A stretch of 64,000 nt of DNA from Nevskiales bacterium (GCA_028698335.1 JAQVDP010000004.1:1-64000), one strand, 5' to 3'. Counted from the stretch's first letter, positions 30,635-40,021 are shown. Numbers and translations: made by a program. The notes: generated by a model from the letters alone, not told the origin.

Positions 30635-30692
30635 GGGGTTGCTCCGCTAAATGACGTTCTTGTCCGTATAAGTAGTGACGGACGATCAGGTT

Positions 30693-31265
30693 TCAAGAGT
30701 TCTTGCTGACGACGACCATCGCCGGCCGCAACAGGCGCTCGTGCAGGGTGTAGCCCTTCTGCATGACGCTGTGCACCCTATTGGGCTCCATCTCCGTCGA
30801 CTCGATCATCGACATCGCCTGATGGAAGTCCGGGTTGAAGGCTTCGCCCTGCGGGTCGATCTGCTTGACGCCGTGCTTCTCAAGCACGCTCATCAGCTGG
30901 CGGTGCGTCAGCTGCATGCCGTCGGCGAGCGCCTTGGCGGGCCCCTCGGTTGCGTCGGCGGCCGCCTGCAGGCCGAGTTCGAGGCTGTCGCAGACGCTCA
31001 GCAGTTCGCCGAGCAGCTTTTCCGACGCGTACTTGAGGTTGACCTGGGCGTCACGCTCCAGGCGGCGGCGCACGTTGTCGATCTCGGCCAGCGCGCGCAG
31101 ATGTTCTTCCTTGCTGCTCTGGATCTGGGCCTCGGCCTCGCCGAGCTTGGCGCGGAGAATCTCCACTTCCGATGCGGAGTCCTGCTGTTCGGTCGATGCC
31201 GACGCGGCCGGATCGGGGGTCTGAGGGCTGTCCTGGGTCGGGGTCATGTCCGGGGACTGGTTCAT
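30693..31265 (-). CDS. grpE: Nucleotide exchange factor GrpE
   Basis: 190 aa. An acidic, Gln/Ser-rich N-terminal tail, then a long coiled coil (residues ~35-90, containing RALAEIDNVRRRLERD), and a C-terminal beta domain with NPDFHQAM and VHSVMQKGYTLHERLLRPA. It releases ADP from DnaK. No sigma32-type promoter or CIRCE box could be recognised in the 119-nt gap after hrcA. Confidence 0.95.
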   Translation of the reverse strand: MNQSPDMTPTQDSPQTPDPAASASTEQQDSASEVEILRAKLGEAEAQIQSSKEEHLRALAEIDNVRRRLERDAQVNLKYASEKLLGELLSVCDSLELGLQAAADATEGPAKALADGMQLTHRQLMSVLEKHGVKQIDPQGEAFNPDFHQAMSMIESTEMEPNRVHSVMQKGYTLHERLLRPAMVVVSKNS

Positions 31266-31384
31266 GGTGTGATGGTCGGATTTGCTTGAGTTGAACCGGC
31301 GCCGAGCCTCCAGCCGGCGCGAGAAAGGCGCAATGATAACGGCGCAGCGCGCTCAGTGCGGCCGCACACAGCTCCTAGTGGGGG

Positions 31385-32422
31385 TCAGGAGCCGCCTTTC
31401 AAGCCCTGCGTCATCGCCTTGGCGGTTTCCTGCACCAGCGGAATGATGCGCGAATAGGCCATGCGCGTAGGGCCGATGACCCCGAGCACGCCGGCGATCT
31501 TGCCGTCGACGTAGTATGGCGACGTCACGACGCTGCACTCGTCGAGCACGCAGTAGCCGGATTCCTCGCCGATGAAGATCTGCACGCCGTCGGCCTGCAG
31601 GCACTGATCGAACAGTCCGAGCAGATCGCGCTTGCGATCCAGTGCCTCGAACAGGCCGCGCAATCGGTTGACGTCGGCGAGCTCCTGGAACCCCATCAGA
31701 TTGGGGCGCCCGGCCACCACGAAATCCGATGCGTCCTGCCCGCGGATCGCCATCTCGGCCATGCCGGCGGCGTCGCGCAGCAGCAGATTCACCCTCGCCT
31801 GCACATCGGCCGCCTCCTGCGCCAGCGCGTGCCGCAGACTGATCAGATCCCGCCCGGCGAACTGCTGGTTGAGCGAATCCGCGTAACGCCGCAGTTCGTC
31901 CGCGCCATAGGCACGGTCGGTTCTCAGTACCCGGTTCTGGACCTCGTGTTCATTGACGACCAGGATCGCGAGCACGCGATTCCCGGACAGTGGCAGAAAC
32001 TCGATGCGCCGCAGCACCGCGAGATTGCGCCGCGGAATCGTGACGACCCCGGCCATGCGCGACAGGCGTGACAGCAACGCGGACGCGGCTTCCGCCATGT
32101 CCGCCGCCGACCGGTCGCCGGGGACCAGCTCGTCGGCGATCATCGCCGCCTCTTCCTCGTTCAGCGATTCCGGCGCCAGCAGGCTGTCGACGAAATAGCG
32201 ATAGCCGCGCACCGTCGGCACGCGTCCGGCCGAGGTGTGCGGCGAGGCAACGAAGCCGAGCTCGTCCAGATCGGCCATGACGTTGCGGATCGTCGCCGGC
32301 GACAGGCCCAGATCGGCCATCCGCGACAGCGTTCTCGAACCCACCGGCTGCCCGTCATGGATGTAGCGCTCCACCAGGAGCTTCAGCAGGGCCGCAGCGC
32401 GAGCGTCGAGCGATTCGAACAT
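31385..32422 (-). CDS. hrcA: Heat-inducible transcription repressor HrcA
   Basis: 345 aa. N-terminal winged helix (LVERYIHDGQPVGSRTLSR, LSPATIRNVMADLDELG), a GAF-like central domain, and the C-terminal segment with YYVDGKIAGVLGVIGPTRM. HrcA represses chaperone operons by binding CIRCE (TTAGCACTC-N9-GAGTGCTAA). I see no CIRCE in the window, so its targets (often groESL) are presumably elsewhere. Confidence 0.95.
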   Translation of the reverse strand: MFESLDARAAALLKLLVERYIHDGQPVGSRTLSRMADLGLSPATIRNVMADLDELGFVASPHTSAGRVPTVRGYRYFVDSLLAPESLNEEEAAMIADELVPGDRSAADMAEAASALLSRLSRMAGVVTIPRRNLAVLRRIEFLPLSGNRVLAILVVNEHEVQNRVLRTDRAYGADELRRYADSLNQQFAGRDLISLRHALAQEAADVQARVNLLLRDAAGMAEMAIRGQDASDFVVAGRPNLMGFQELADVNRLRGLFEALDRKRDLLGLFDQCLQADGVQIFIGEESGYCVLDECSVVTSPYYVDGKIAGVLGVIGPTRMAYSRIIPLVQETAKAMTQGLKGGS

Positions 32423-32521
32423 ATGTCAAAAATGCGGGAGTTGCCGCCTATTTTCAATAGCACAGCGCACGCCGGACGGCAGATACGTGATAATTGCCCC
32501 TCCCAGGCCACCACCACGCCC

Positions 32522-33412
32522 ATGTCCGATTTCCGAACCGTCGGGGTCATCGGCCGACGCGGGGATGCTCGCGTCACGCCGACGCTGCAGACCATCTGCG
32601 AGGTCCTTGCCGAGCTCGGCTGCGAAATCCTCGTCGACGTCGATGCGGTCGGCCTGGATACGCTGCCCGCCGGCGCCCGCAAGATGTCACGCGCGGAGCT
32701 GGCGCCGCGCTGCGATCTGGCCGTCGTCGTCGGTGGCGACGGCACCCTGCTGTCGGCCGCACGGACGCTGGCGCCGCACGACGTGCCGATTCTCGGCGTG
32801 AACCAGGGCCGTCTGGGCTTCATGGTCGACGTCCGCCCAGAGGAGATGCGCGAGACCGTCCGCGCGATCATGGCCGGCGACTACCTGCGGGAGGATCGCC
32901 TCCTGCTCGAAGCCAGCCTGATCCGCGGCGGCGAACGCCTCGGACCGTTTCTGGCGATCAACGACGTCGTCATCCGCAACCAGGCGGCAATCCGCATGCT
33001 CGAGTTCGAAACCTGGCTCGACGGCGAATTCATTTCCCAGCACCGCGCGGACGGCTTCATCGTGTCGTCCCCGACCGGATCGACGGCGTACGCCCTGTCC
33101 GGTGGCGGGCCGGTGCTGCACCCCGGACTCGAAGCATTCGCCCTGGTGCCGATCTGTCCGCACACGCTGTCCGACCGGCCGATCGTGGTGGGTTCGCGCC
33201 AGGCGGTGCGGATCGTCCTGCGCGGCGATGCCGCCACCGAGGTGATGTGTACCTGCGACGGACAGAACAGCGAGGTCCTGGGCAGCGGCGATACCGTCGA
33301 AGTCCGCCGCGCCGGCGTCCGCCTGCGCCTGATCCATCCCGAGAACTACAGCTACTTCAGCATCCTGAGAGACAAACTTCAGTGGGGCCGAGGGCCGTCC
33401 TTCAACGCGTGA
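32522..33412 (+). CDS. nadK: NAD kinase
   Basis: 296 aa. Phosphorylates NAD to NADP. The GGDGTLLSAAR motif lies at residues ~73-83, NQGRLGFM follows, and the Gly-rich SPTGSTAYALSGGGPV is the C-terminal active-site loop. The start at 32522 gives the normal N-terminus FRTVGVIGR; the longer upstream frame overlaps divergent hrcA. Confidence 0.95.
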   Translation: MSDFRTVGVIGRRGDARVTPTLQTICEVLAELGCEILVDVDAVGLDTLPAGARKMSRAELAPRCDLAVVVGGDGTLLSAARTLAPHDVPILGVNQGRLGFMVDVRPEEMRETVRAIMAGDYLREDRLLLEASLIRGGERLGPFLAINDVVIRNQAAIRMLEFETWLDGEFISQHRADGFIVSSPTGSTAYALSGGGPVLHPGLEAFALVPICPHTLSDRPIVVGSRQAVRIVLRGDAATEVMCTCDGQNSEVLGSGDTVEVRRAGVRLRLIHPENYSYFSILRDKLQWGRGPSFNA

Positions 33413-33418
33413 AACAAC

Positions 33419-33436
33419 TTGAAGTTTATTCTTCAA
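33419..33436 (+). promoter_or_regulatory. Inverted repeat over the recN ribosome-binding region
   Basis: TTGAAG-TTTATT-CTTCAA, a perfect 6-bp inverted repeat ending one base before the recN ATG. It may be an operator or an RNA hairpin covering the ribosome-binding site. It does not match the E. coli LexA box. No other Shine-Dalgarno is visible. Confidence 0.35.
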
Positions 33437-33437
33437 C

Positions 33438-35129
33438 ATGCTGAAAAAATTATCTATTCGAAACCTTGCCGTCATCGAGAGCGTGGATCTCGACAGCGCC
33501 GGCGGCTTCACCGTGCTGACCGGCGAAACCGGCGCCGGCAAGTCCATCCTGATCGACGCGATCGGCCTGATCCTGGGGGATCGGGCCGACCCGGCGCTGG
33601 TGCGCAGCGGTAGCGAGCGCGCCGAGGTGACCGCGCACTTCGAACTGGCGCCCGACGCTCCGGTGCTGGCGATGCTGCGCGCGCAGGCGCTGGACGATCC
33701 GGATAGCCCCAATGACCTGCTGATCCGGCGGGTGGTCCAGACGGCGGGTCGTGCGCGCGCCTTCGTCAACGGCGTCGCCGTCACCGCCAACCAGCTGCGT
33801 GAGCTGGGAGAACAGCTGGTCCTGGTCTTCGGGCAGTCGGAGAGCCTGACCCTGCTGCGCGCCGACATCCAGCGCACGTTGCTCGACGATTTCGGCGGGC
33901 ACCAGCAGCTCCTCGATACGCTGGCCGACCGGGTCGGGCAGATCCAGAGCATCGACGCGCAGATGGACGCGCTGCGCAATGCCGCCGAGCGCGATCCCGC
34001 GCAACTCGACTACCTGCGCTTCCAGGTTCAGGAACTCGATGCCCTGCAGTTCAGCGTCGAGGAACTCGAGCAGCTCGATATCGACCAGCGCCAGCTCGCC
34101 AACGCCGGGCGCATCCTGTCGGAGGGTGGACAGGTGCAGGATCGGCTCTACGGCGGCGACGACAGCATCTACGACCAGCTCAGCACCGTTTACGGGGCCC
34201 TGGATGCGCTGGCGCCGCTGCATCCGGCGTTCGCCGAGGCGGCGTCGCTGATCGCGACCGCCCAGGCACAGGCCGAAGAAGCAGCCAATACGGTGCGCGC
34301 CGTACTCGAACGGCTGGATCTGGACCCGGAAAACCTCCAGCAGGTCGAACAGCGTCTGGCCGCGATCCACGATCTGGCCCGCAAGCACCGGGTCAAACCG
34401 GCCGAGCTGCCGGAACTGCGGGTGTCGATGCAGGCCCAGCTCGATGCCGTCGGCGACTCCGCCGAAGCACTCGACCGGCTGCAACGCCAGCAGGACAAGC
34501 TTCTCGAGGAGTACCGGACGACCGCGGCGGAACTGACCGCGCGGCGGCGCAAGAGCGCCACCGGTTTTGCCGCCGAGATCACCCGCCTCGTCCGCCAGCT
34601 CGGCATGCCCAAGGCGCAGTTCGCGGTCGAGGTCGATACCGCGGACCCGGCCACGGTCGTGCGCGCGACCGGCGCCGACGACATCCGCTTCGATTTCAGT
34701 GCCAACCCCGGCCAGTCGCTGCGGCCGCTCGCCCGGGTCGCATCCGGCGGCGAACTGTCACGCATCTCGTTGGCGGTCGAGGTTGTCAGCCTGCGCAGCA
34801 GTCAGGCGCCGACGATGATCTTCGACGAGGTCGACGCCGGCATCAGTGGCGCGGTTGCGGAGATCGTCGGCCAGACCCTGCGGGCGCTGGGCCGCGAACG
34901 GCAGGTGCTGTGCGTGACCCATCTGGCGCAGGTTGCCGCCCAGGGGCATCACCACTGCGCGATCCGCAAGGTTGTCAGGAACGGTCAGACCTTCACCCAG
35001 GTCCTGCCCGTCGAGGGCGCCCAGCGGATTGAGGAGCTGGCCCGGATCCAGGGCGGCATCGAAATCTCGGAGGTGGCGCTGGCCCACGCCCGCGAACTGC
35101 TGGAGCGCGCGCAGCACGCCGCCGACTGA
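33438..35129 (+). CDS. recN: DNA repair protein RecN
   Basis: 563 aa SMC-like ATPase in double-strand-break repair. Walker A GETGAGKSILIDAI at residues ~28-41, a central coiled coil of ~250 residues, ABC signature LARVASGGELSRISLA, and Walker B MIFDEVDAGISG. It follows nadK by 25 nt, the usual nadK-recN arrangement, and is divergent from nothing; fur lies convergent downstream. Confidence 0.96.
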   Translation: MLKKLSIRNLAVIESVDLDSAGGFTVLTGETGAGKSILIDAIGLILGDRADPALVRSGSERAEVTAHFELAPDAPVLAMLRAQALDDPDSPNDLLIRRVVQTAGRARAFVNGVAVTANQLRELGEQLVLVFGQSESLTLLRADIQRTLLDDFGGHQQLLDTLADRVGQIQSIDAQMDALRNAAERDPAQLDYLRFQVQELDALQFSVEELEQLDIDQRQLANAGRILSEGGQVQDRLYGGDDSIYDQLSTVYGALDALAPLHPAFAEAASLIATAQAQAEEAANTVRAVLERLDLDPENLQQVEQRLAAIHDLARKHRVKPAELPELRVSMQAQLDAVGDSAEALDRLQRQQDKLLEEYRTTAAELTARRRKSATGFAAEITRLVRQLGMPKAQFAVEVDTADPATVVRATGADDIRFDFSANPGQSLRPLARVASGGELSRISLAVEVVSLRSSQAPTMIFDEVDAGISGAVAEIVGQTLRALGRERQVLCVTHLAQVAAQGHHHCAIRKVVRNGQTFTQVLPVEGAQRIEELARIQGGIEISEVALAHARELLERAQHAAD

Positions 35130-35182
35130 GTCGGGCCGGCGGCCTACGCCGCCGCCGGCCGGCCGGGCTGGCTGGAGTCGCC

Positions 35183-35587
35183 TTACTTGCGCTTCGGCTT
35201 CACGTACAGCACGAGGCTGTGGTCGACGACGTCGAAGCCGTGCTTTTCGGCGATCTGGTGCTGAAGCTTCTCGATCTCGTCGCTGACGAATTCGATCACC
35301 TGGCCGGTTTCGAGGCACACCATGTGGTCATGGTGATGGCCGCGTTCGAGTTCGAACACCGCCGAACCGCCCTCGAAATGATGTCGTCGCACCAGCCCGG
35401 CGGCCTCGAACTGGGTCAGCACCCGGTATACCGTCGCCAGGCCGACGTCCTCGTTGTCGTCCATCAGCTTGCGGTAGATCTCCTCGGCCGACATGTGGCG
35501 CGATTCGCTCGACTCGAGCAATTCGAGAATCTTCAGCCGCGGAAGAGTGACCTTGAGGCCTGCATTTCTGAGATCGGAGGATTCCAC
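35183..35587 (-). CDS. fur: Ferric uptake regulator Fur
   Basis: 134 aa. N-terminal winged helix (LKVTLPRLKILELL, EDVGLATVYRVLTQFEAAGLV) and metal-binding HHHDHMVCLETG. Only the first Cys of the CxxC seen in E. coli Fur is present (CLET), as in Pseudomonas-type Fur. The His/Glu regulatory iron site is intact. It lies in the conserved recN-fur-bamE-rnfH-smpB block and is divergent from bamE. Confidence 0.95.
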   Translation of the reverse strand: MESSDLRNAGLKVTLPRLKILELLESSESRHMSAEEIYRKLMDDNEDVGLATVYRVLTQFEAAGLVRRHHFEGGSAVFELERGHHHDHMVCLETGQVIEFVSDEIEKLQHQIAEKHGFDVVDHSLVLYVKPKRK

Positions 35588-35649
35588 CGCGTACGCCTGT
35601 TGATGATGGTTTCCGCTATTATCCCACCTCCCTCCGACTGGGCAAACAG
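35588..35649. promoter_or_regulatory. Divergent fur/bamE promoter region
   Basis: This 62-nt gap separates the two divergent start codons. It contains TATTAT (about 35617-35622), a good -10 hexamer for bamE. Both genes' promoters must overlap here or extend into the coding regions. Confidence 0.5.
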
Positions 35650-36087
35650 ATGCGTCTCCTTTTTGTACTGACCCTTTCAGCGCTGCTCGCCGGCTGCAAC
35701 ATCGTGTATCGCCTGCCGACGCGGCAGGGCAACGTCATCGAGCAGAAGCAGCTCGATCAGCTCCGGACCGGGCTGACGCGGGAACAGGTCGTATACCTGA
35801 TGGGAACGCCCCTGGCCGCCAGCCCCTTCCAGACCGACCGCTGGGACTATGTCGGCTACTACAAGTCCCCGCGCGGCAAAGTCTCCAAGCGCATCGTCAC
35901 CCTGTATTTCGACGGCGACCTGCTGGCGAAGATGGAGGGCGTCGAGCCGACCAAGGGCAGCGGCGCGCTCGAGAATCCGGACGTGAAGACCGTCATCCGT
36001 GACGAGAAGAAGGACGCGACCGAAAAAGAGCGTTCCGAGAGCGAGTCGAACCGCGAGTCCGGCGTCATCCTGACTCCCGACAAGTAA
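35650..36087 (+). CDS. bamE: Outer membrane assembly lipoprotein BamE
   Basis: 145 aa. A lipoprotein signal peptide ends in LLAGC, so the mature protein is lipidated at Cys16. The SmpA/OmlA fold contains RQGNVIEQKQLDQLRTGLTREQ, a YLMGTPL loop and WDYVGYY. It is part of the BAM complex that inserts beta-barrel proteins. The ~45-residue C-terminal tail is charged and longer than in E. coli. Confidence 0.93.
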   Translation: MRLLFVLTLSALLAGCNIVYRLPTRQGNVIEQKQLDQLRTGLTREQVVYLMGTPLAASPFQTDRWDYVGYYKSPRGKVSKRIVTLYFDGDLLAKMEGVEPTKGSGALENPDVKTVIRDEKKDATEKERSESESNRESGVILTPDK

Positions 36088-36133
36088 GCTCGGGCGGTGG
36101 GCCGTCGCGTCCGCCCGGGGCGCGGCCCCTCCC

Positions 36134-36457
36134 CTACTTCTTCTGCGTCTGCGCCGCGCGCTGCCGGCGCACTTCCTTCGGGTCGGCGATCAACGGGCGG
36201 TAGATCTCGATCCGGTCGCCTTCTCCGACGGTATCGTCGAGCCGCGCGACGCGGCTCCAGACACCGACGCGATTGCTGCCGTCGTCGAGATCGATCTCCG
36301 GAAAGCGGCCCAGAATGCCGGACTGGGCAATCGCATCGGCGAGCGTCGTCCCCTTCCGGACGTCGAGTTTCAGAATGACCTGCTCACGCGGCGCCGCGTA
36401 AGCGACCTCGATCGGCACCAGATCCCCGTCATTCACGCCCACACCTCCATCTGACAC
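36134..36457 (-). CDS. rnfH: RnfH-family ubiquitin-like protein (RatB)
   Basis: 107 aa, UPF0125/RnfH family with a beta-grasp fold (VEVAY-type first strand, here IEVAYAAPREQ, and VGVWSRVARLDDTVGEGDRIEIYRPL). Its biochemical role is not settled. It normally follows ratA, divergent from smpB; here the place of ratA is taken by an NSS transporter. The first ~12 residues may be extra. Confidence 0.88.
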   Translation of the reverse strand: MSDGGVGVNDGDLVPIEVAYAAPREQVILKLDVRKGTTLADAIAQSGILGRFPEIDLDDGSNRVGVWSRVARLDDTVGEGDRIEIYRPLIADPKEVRRQRAAQTQKK

Positions 36458-36484
36458 GCGCCGGCCGCCAGGATTGGGGCGGCA

Positions 36485-37870
36485 TCAAGAGTTCCAAATC
36501 TGGATCAGGGCATCAAGCAGCCCCGTCGAATACAGCAGGATCACGATCAGCCCGATCCGCCCGGGATAGCGCAATACCTTGCGCCAGACGCCCGCGAACC
36601 AGCGCTGGCGTTCGCCCCACAACGCGTCGGTCACGTTGCCCGGGACGATGCTGACCATCAGCACACAGATCATCAGCGCGGTCAACGGTGCGAGCCAGCC
36701 GGCCGTCAGGAACTGCACCCATTCGAAGAAATTGCGCCCGCCCAGCTCGAAGTGCTGGATGACGCTGAACGACAGCAACGTCCCGAGCCCCAGATACCAG
36801 ACCAGCAGAGCCCCGCTGGTGGCGGCGAACACGCGGGTCCAGCGGTGCCGGTCCATCAGATAGCGGGTCAACGGCTCCAGCAGCGCCGCCGCCGAACTGA
36901 GCGTGACCAGAAACAGCGCCAGGAAGAACCCGACACCGAACAGGCTCCCGCCCAGGCCCTCGGGCAGGCTGCGCGGCAGCACCTGGAAGATCATCGCCAG
37001 CCCCGGCTCCGGCTGCAGTCCCGCTCCCAGGACGATCGACATCACCGCGACGCCCGCGAACACACTGAAGGCGACGTTCGCGCTCAGGACCGTCACCGCC
37101 AGCCCGCCCAGCGGCGCCCGGGCCGGCAGATACACGCCGAGCGTGAGCATCACGCCGATGCCCAGGCTCAGGGTGAAGAACGCCTGGTGCATCGCCTCGA
37201 GCACGCCGCGCCATCCCAGCGCCGCGAAGTCCGGCGCGAACAGATACGCGAGCGCCGGCAACGGGTCGCGAACCGTCACCGCGTAGGCGCACAGGGCCAG
37301 AACCAGCAATGCCGCGGTCGGCATCAGGCGCAGCGCCGCACGCTCGATGCCCTCGCGGAAACCGTGGGCCACGATCACGCAGGCGATGATCATGAAGATC
37401 GTATGCCAGGACAGGCTGCGTTCGGGGTCCCGCGCCAGGGCGATGAACGCCTCCGTCGCCGCCGCGTCGCTCATACCGCTGAAGTACCCGGCCGACACGC
37501 GGAACGCATACGCCATGCTCCACCCGGCGATGACGCTGTAGTACGACAGGATCAACACCGCGCCGGCCAGCGCCACAATGCCGAGCAGGCGCCAGGCGGG
37601 CCGCAGGCCGACCGATTCGGCGAGGTGCCGGAAACCGGACACCAGATCGCGACGCATCCAGCGTCCGAGCATCCATTCGGCCATCAGCAGCGGCATGCCG
37701 ATCAGCAGCAACGCCGCCACGTACGTGATCAGGAACGCGGCACCGCCATACTCGCCCATCAGATACGGAACGCGGGTCAGCGTGCTGATGCCGACCGATG
37801 CGCCAGTCGCCACCCAGACGAAGCTGCGCGACGACGACCAGTAGCCGTAACTGCTCTCCGGGATGTTCAC
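36485..37870 (-). CDS. NSS-family sodium-dependent transporter
   Basis: About 461 aa with around 12 hydrophobic helices. Family features of neurotransmitter:sodium symporters (LeuT fold) include the N-terminal ATGASVGISTLTRVPYLMGEYGG-type helix 1, where the usual GNIWRFPY is modified, and the helix with LLEPLTRYLMDRH. It probably moves an amino acid with Na+. The N-terminus is uncertain: a GTG at 37870 gives fMet-NIPESSYGYW; an in-frame ATG at 37963 would add an Arg-rich leader without homologous look. It sits where ratA is normally found. Confidence 0.8.
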   Translation of the reverse strand: MNIPESSYGYWSSSRSFVWVATGASVGISTLTRVPYLMGEYGGAAFLITYVAALLLIGMPLLMAEWMLGRWMRRDLVSGFRHLAESVGLRPAWRLLGIVALAGAVLILSYYSVIAGWSMAYAFRVSAGYFSGMSDAAATEAFIALARDPERSLSWHTIFMIIACVIVAHGFREGIERAALRLMPTAALLVLALCAYAVTVRDPLPALAYLFAPDFAALGWRGVLEAMHQAFFTLSLGIGVMLTLGVYLPARAPLGGLAVTVLSANVAFSVFAGVAVMSIVLGAGLQPEPGLAMIFQVLPRSLPEGLGGSLFGVGFFLALFLVTLSSAAALLEPLTRYLMDRHRWTRVFAATSGALLVWYLGLGTLLSFSVIQHFELGGRNFFEWVQFLTAGWLAPLTALMICVLMVSIVPGNVTDALWGERQRWFAGVWRKVLRYPGRIGLIVILLYSTGLLDALIQIWNS

Positions 37871-38024
37871 CGAACACCCCGGGACGCCGACGCACGCGCC
37901 ACACGCGTCAATGGGATCACGTTTCCTCCTTGGCCGCAGATGGTCTGTCCTGACCCGCCGCACGCATCTGCTCGTGCCGCGCTAGTTTAGCGCTCCGGCG
38001 ACCGAAGCCCCGTATAATTTCACG

Positions 38025-38504
38025 ATGAGCAAGCAGCAAAAGAACGAAGAGGCGCCCCGCCAGATTGCGGTCAACCGGCGCGCCCGTCACGAATACCACA
38101 TCGAGGAACGCTACGAGGCGGGCCTCGCCCTGCGCGGCTGGGAGGTCAAGAGCCTGCGCGCCGGCCGCGCCCAGATAACCGAGGCCTACGTCACGGTCAA
38201 GAATGGCGAGGCGTTTCTGATCGGCTCGCACATCACGCCGCTGAAGCAGACCTGCACCCACGAAATCACCGACGCGACCCGCACCCGCAAGCTGCTCCTG
38301 CACGAGCGGGAACTCTCCAGCCTGATCGGCAAGGTCGAGCGCGCCGGCTACACCCTTGTCCCGCTGGACCTGCACTGGACCCGCGGGCGGGCCAAGCTGG
38401 AAGTCGGGCTCGCCAAGGGCAAGAAGCAGCACGACAAGCGGGCCGACATCAAGGAGCGCGACTGGCAGCGGCAGAAGGAGCGCCTGCTCAAGCACGGCAG
38501 CTGA
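38025..38504 (+). CDS. smpB: SsrA-binding protein SmpB
   Basis: 159 aa OB-fold protein that carries tmRNA to stalled ribosomes. Conserved [33 protein letters not shown] and the basic tail [20 protein letters not shown] are present. Its RNA partner ssrA lies 116 nt downstream on the same strand. Confidence 0.97.
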   Translation: MSKQQKNEEAPRQIAVNRRARHEYHIEERYEAGLALRGWEVKSLRAGRAQITEAYVTVKNGEAFLIGSHITPLKQTCTHEITDATRTRKLLLHERELSSLIGKVERAGYTLVPLDLHWTRGRAKLEVGLAKGKKQHDKRADIKERDWQRQKERLLKHGS

Positions 38505-38620
38505 GCCGGCAGCTTCCCCCCCGGGTGGCGGCAGCGGTCGAACGGATACGTTCGCGGCGCTGAACGACACCGGAACTTCCCCACGCGACGCCGGTCTACT
38601 GCTACACTTCTACAGACTTC

Positions 38621-38976
38621 GGGGGTGACCGGTTTCGACGTGGGTTACGGAATCCGAGGTGCATGCCGAGGCGTCACGTCCTCGTAAATCCCGTGGCAAC
38701 CAAAGCTAGTTGCGAACGACTCCAACTACGCCCTCGCCGCCTAAATCCGGCGAGCGTCCCACTCCCTGGTTCCGATGCCGGAGAGATTGGGGCGTCGACT
38801 TACATCGGATCGTGGTGATGTCCGCCCTTGGCTGATCCGCTAAACCTCTAAGGGGATAAGCGACAACGTTCCGTGCCTGTTCGGCAGTTGTCGACGAAAA
38901 ACAAAGACAGGATAAGCATGTAGAGCCGAGGGCTACGAGCTTGCGGACGCGGGTTCAATTCCCGCCACCTCCACCA
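38621..38976 (+). ncRNA. ssrA: tmRNA (transfer-messenger RNA)
   Basis: A 356-nt one-piece tmRNA. The 5' GGGGGTG pairs with CACCTCC before ACCA at the 3' end (one G-U pair), forming the tRNA-like acceptor stem; the T-arm GGGTTCAATTCCC is present. The resume codon GCG at 38712 begins the tag ANDSNYALAA, stop TAA at 38742-38744. A TACACT hexamer at 38603-38608 is a plausible -10. With SmpB it rescues stalled ribosomes. Its 3' end is a common integration site for genomic islands, and the accessory region begins just after it. Confidence 0.97.
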
Positions 38977-38982
38977 ATCATG

Positions 38983-39014
38983 AAACCCCAACCGATCTCG
39001 GTTGGGGTTTTTTT
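38983..39014 (+). terminator. ssrA intrinsic terminator
   Basis: The stem AAACCCCAACCG / CGGTTGGGGTTT with loop ATCT is followed by a T-run, 6 nt after the CCA end of tmRNA. Confidence 0.93.
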
Positions 39015-39301
39015 CTTGCCTGATCGCGCCGGTTCCCGCGTGTTCTTGGGGGCTCCTGCGTAATCCTGCGGACTTCGCCCGTCGCCCGAACTGGCCGTTC
39101 CGGGCCACATTTCACTCTCTCCTGACCATTCCTCGCTCCGGCCTCGCTCCCCGCAACTGACCCGAAGTCCGCAAAGGCCGCAACGCAGGCCGATACAGAT
39201 CAAAGGGTTGCGCGCGGACGAATCAAGCGGTTGGATTGCAGCATTGGCTACCGGAGTGGGCAAACGTCCCTAGCGCAAAGCCAACAGTCTTACCGTGCGA
39301 T

Positions 39302-39958
39302 CTATTCGATCTGTTCAAACAGTTTCTGCGCAGCGAGCCTGGCAGCGGCGTCTTGCGCCGGAGCAAGCGGTTCAAGATCTACCCCGTCACGACCTGCGAC
39401 GTAGGCTGGACCGCCGACGTCATCGTCGTAGTCCGAACCGTCCTCGTTGATGGCGTAGTGCGCGTCCCGAGTCAGATCCGTTCCGACCAACTGCGAGAGA
39501 TACACCCACGTCCAGCATCGCTGTAGGTCACCCTGATCGTGTTCCTCAATGAGCTGGAGCATGGCGTCTGTATCTCCCCTCTCGGCAGCCAGCGTCAGCC
39601 AATGCTTGGCGTCTGAAGTGCGGCCCATGCGTTCTGCGATCGCCGCAATCGCTGCTGGGTCAGCATCGACGCCGTGGCGCGGCTGCTCGAAGAAGGACGG
39701 ATCGTCAAATCGATCCGCCAAGTCGAGAAGTGCATCCTGATTCCCCAGTCGACTGGCCTCCCTCAGGTGCCGCGAGTACTTCTCGGCTTGAGCGAGACGA
39801 GACTCGTGGGCTTCGGCCCACTCCTTTTCCACCCCCGTCAGGACACGGCCCTGCTGCCCCTGAGAGTACCAATAGGAGCTTCCAGCGTCCGGGTCGTCTT
39901 CATCGTCAGGGGCGTGTATCAGCGCCAGCGCGTAGTGAGCCAGGGCATTGCCCTTACT
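39302..39958 (-). pseudogene. Sel1-like repeat protein remnant, 5' end lost to an IS
   Basis: About 218 residues remain on the minus strand. Two to three helical repeats of SLR type are visible (REASRLGNQDALLDLADRF, LTLAAERGDTDAMLQLIEE). The frame is open into the insertion sequence to its right, but those residues are antisense to the transposase and are not native. The true N-terminus is missing. SLR proteins often act in protein-protein contacts; no specific role can be given. The C-terminal acidic stretch NEDGSDYDDDVGG is unusual. Confidence 0.65.
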
Positions 39959-40021
39959 TGGACTGGCCAGTCTTTTGTAGCCAACTCGGGGCCATAATTT
40001 CTGGCAAACGAGGAGGTTCGC

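Noticed and set aside
33413..33437. LexA box before recN
   Set aside because: The inverted repeat does not match CTGT-N8-ACAG or other LexA patterns I know.
38930..38976. Separate tRNA gene after smpB
   Set aside because: The T-arm and acceptor pair with the 5' end at 38621; it is the tRNA-like domain of tmRNA.
39017..39301. Small genes or an integrase next to ssrA
   Set aside because: Open frames in this 285-nt stretch are short and have no ribosome-binding site or family features. No integrase is visible anywhere in the window.
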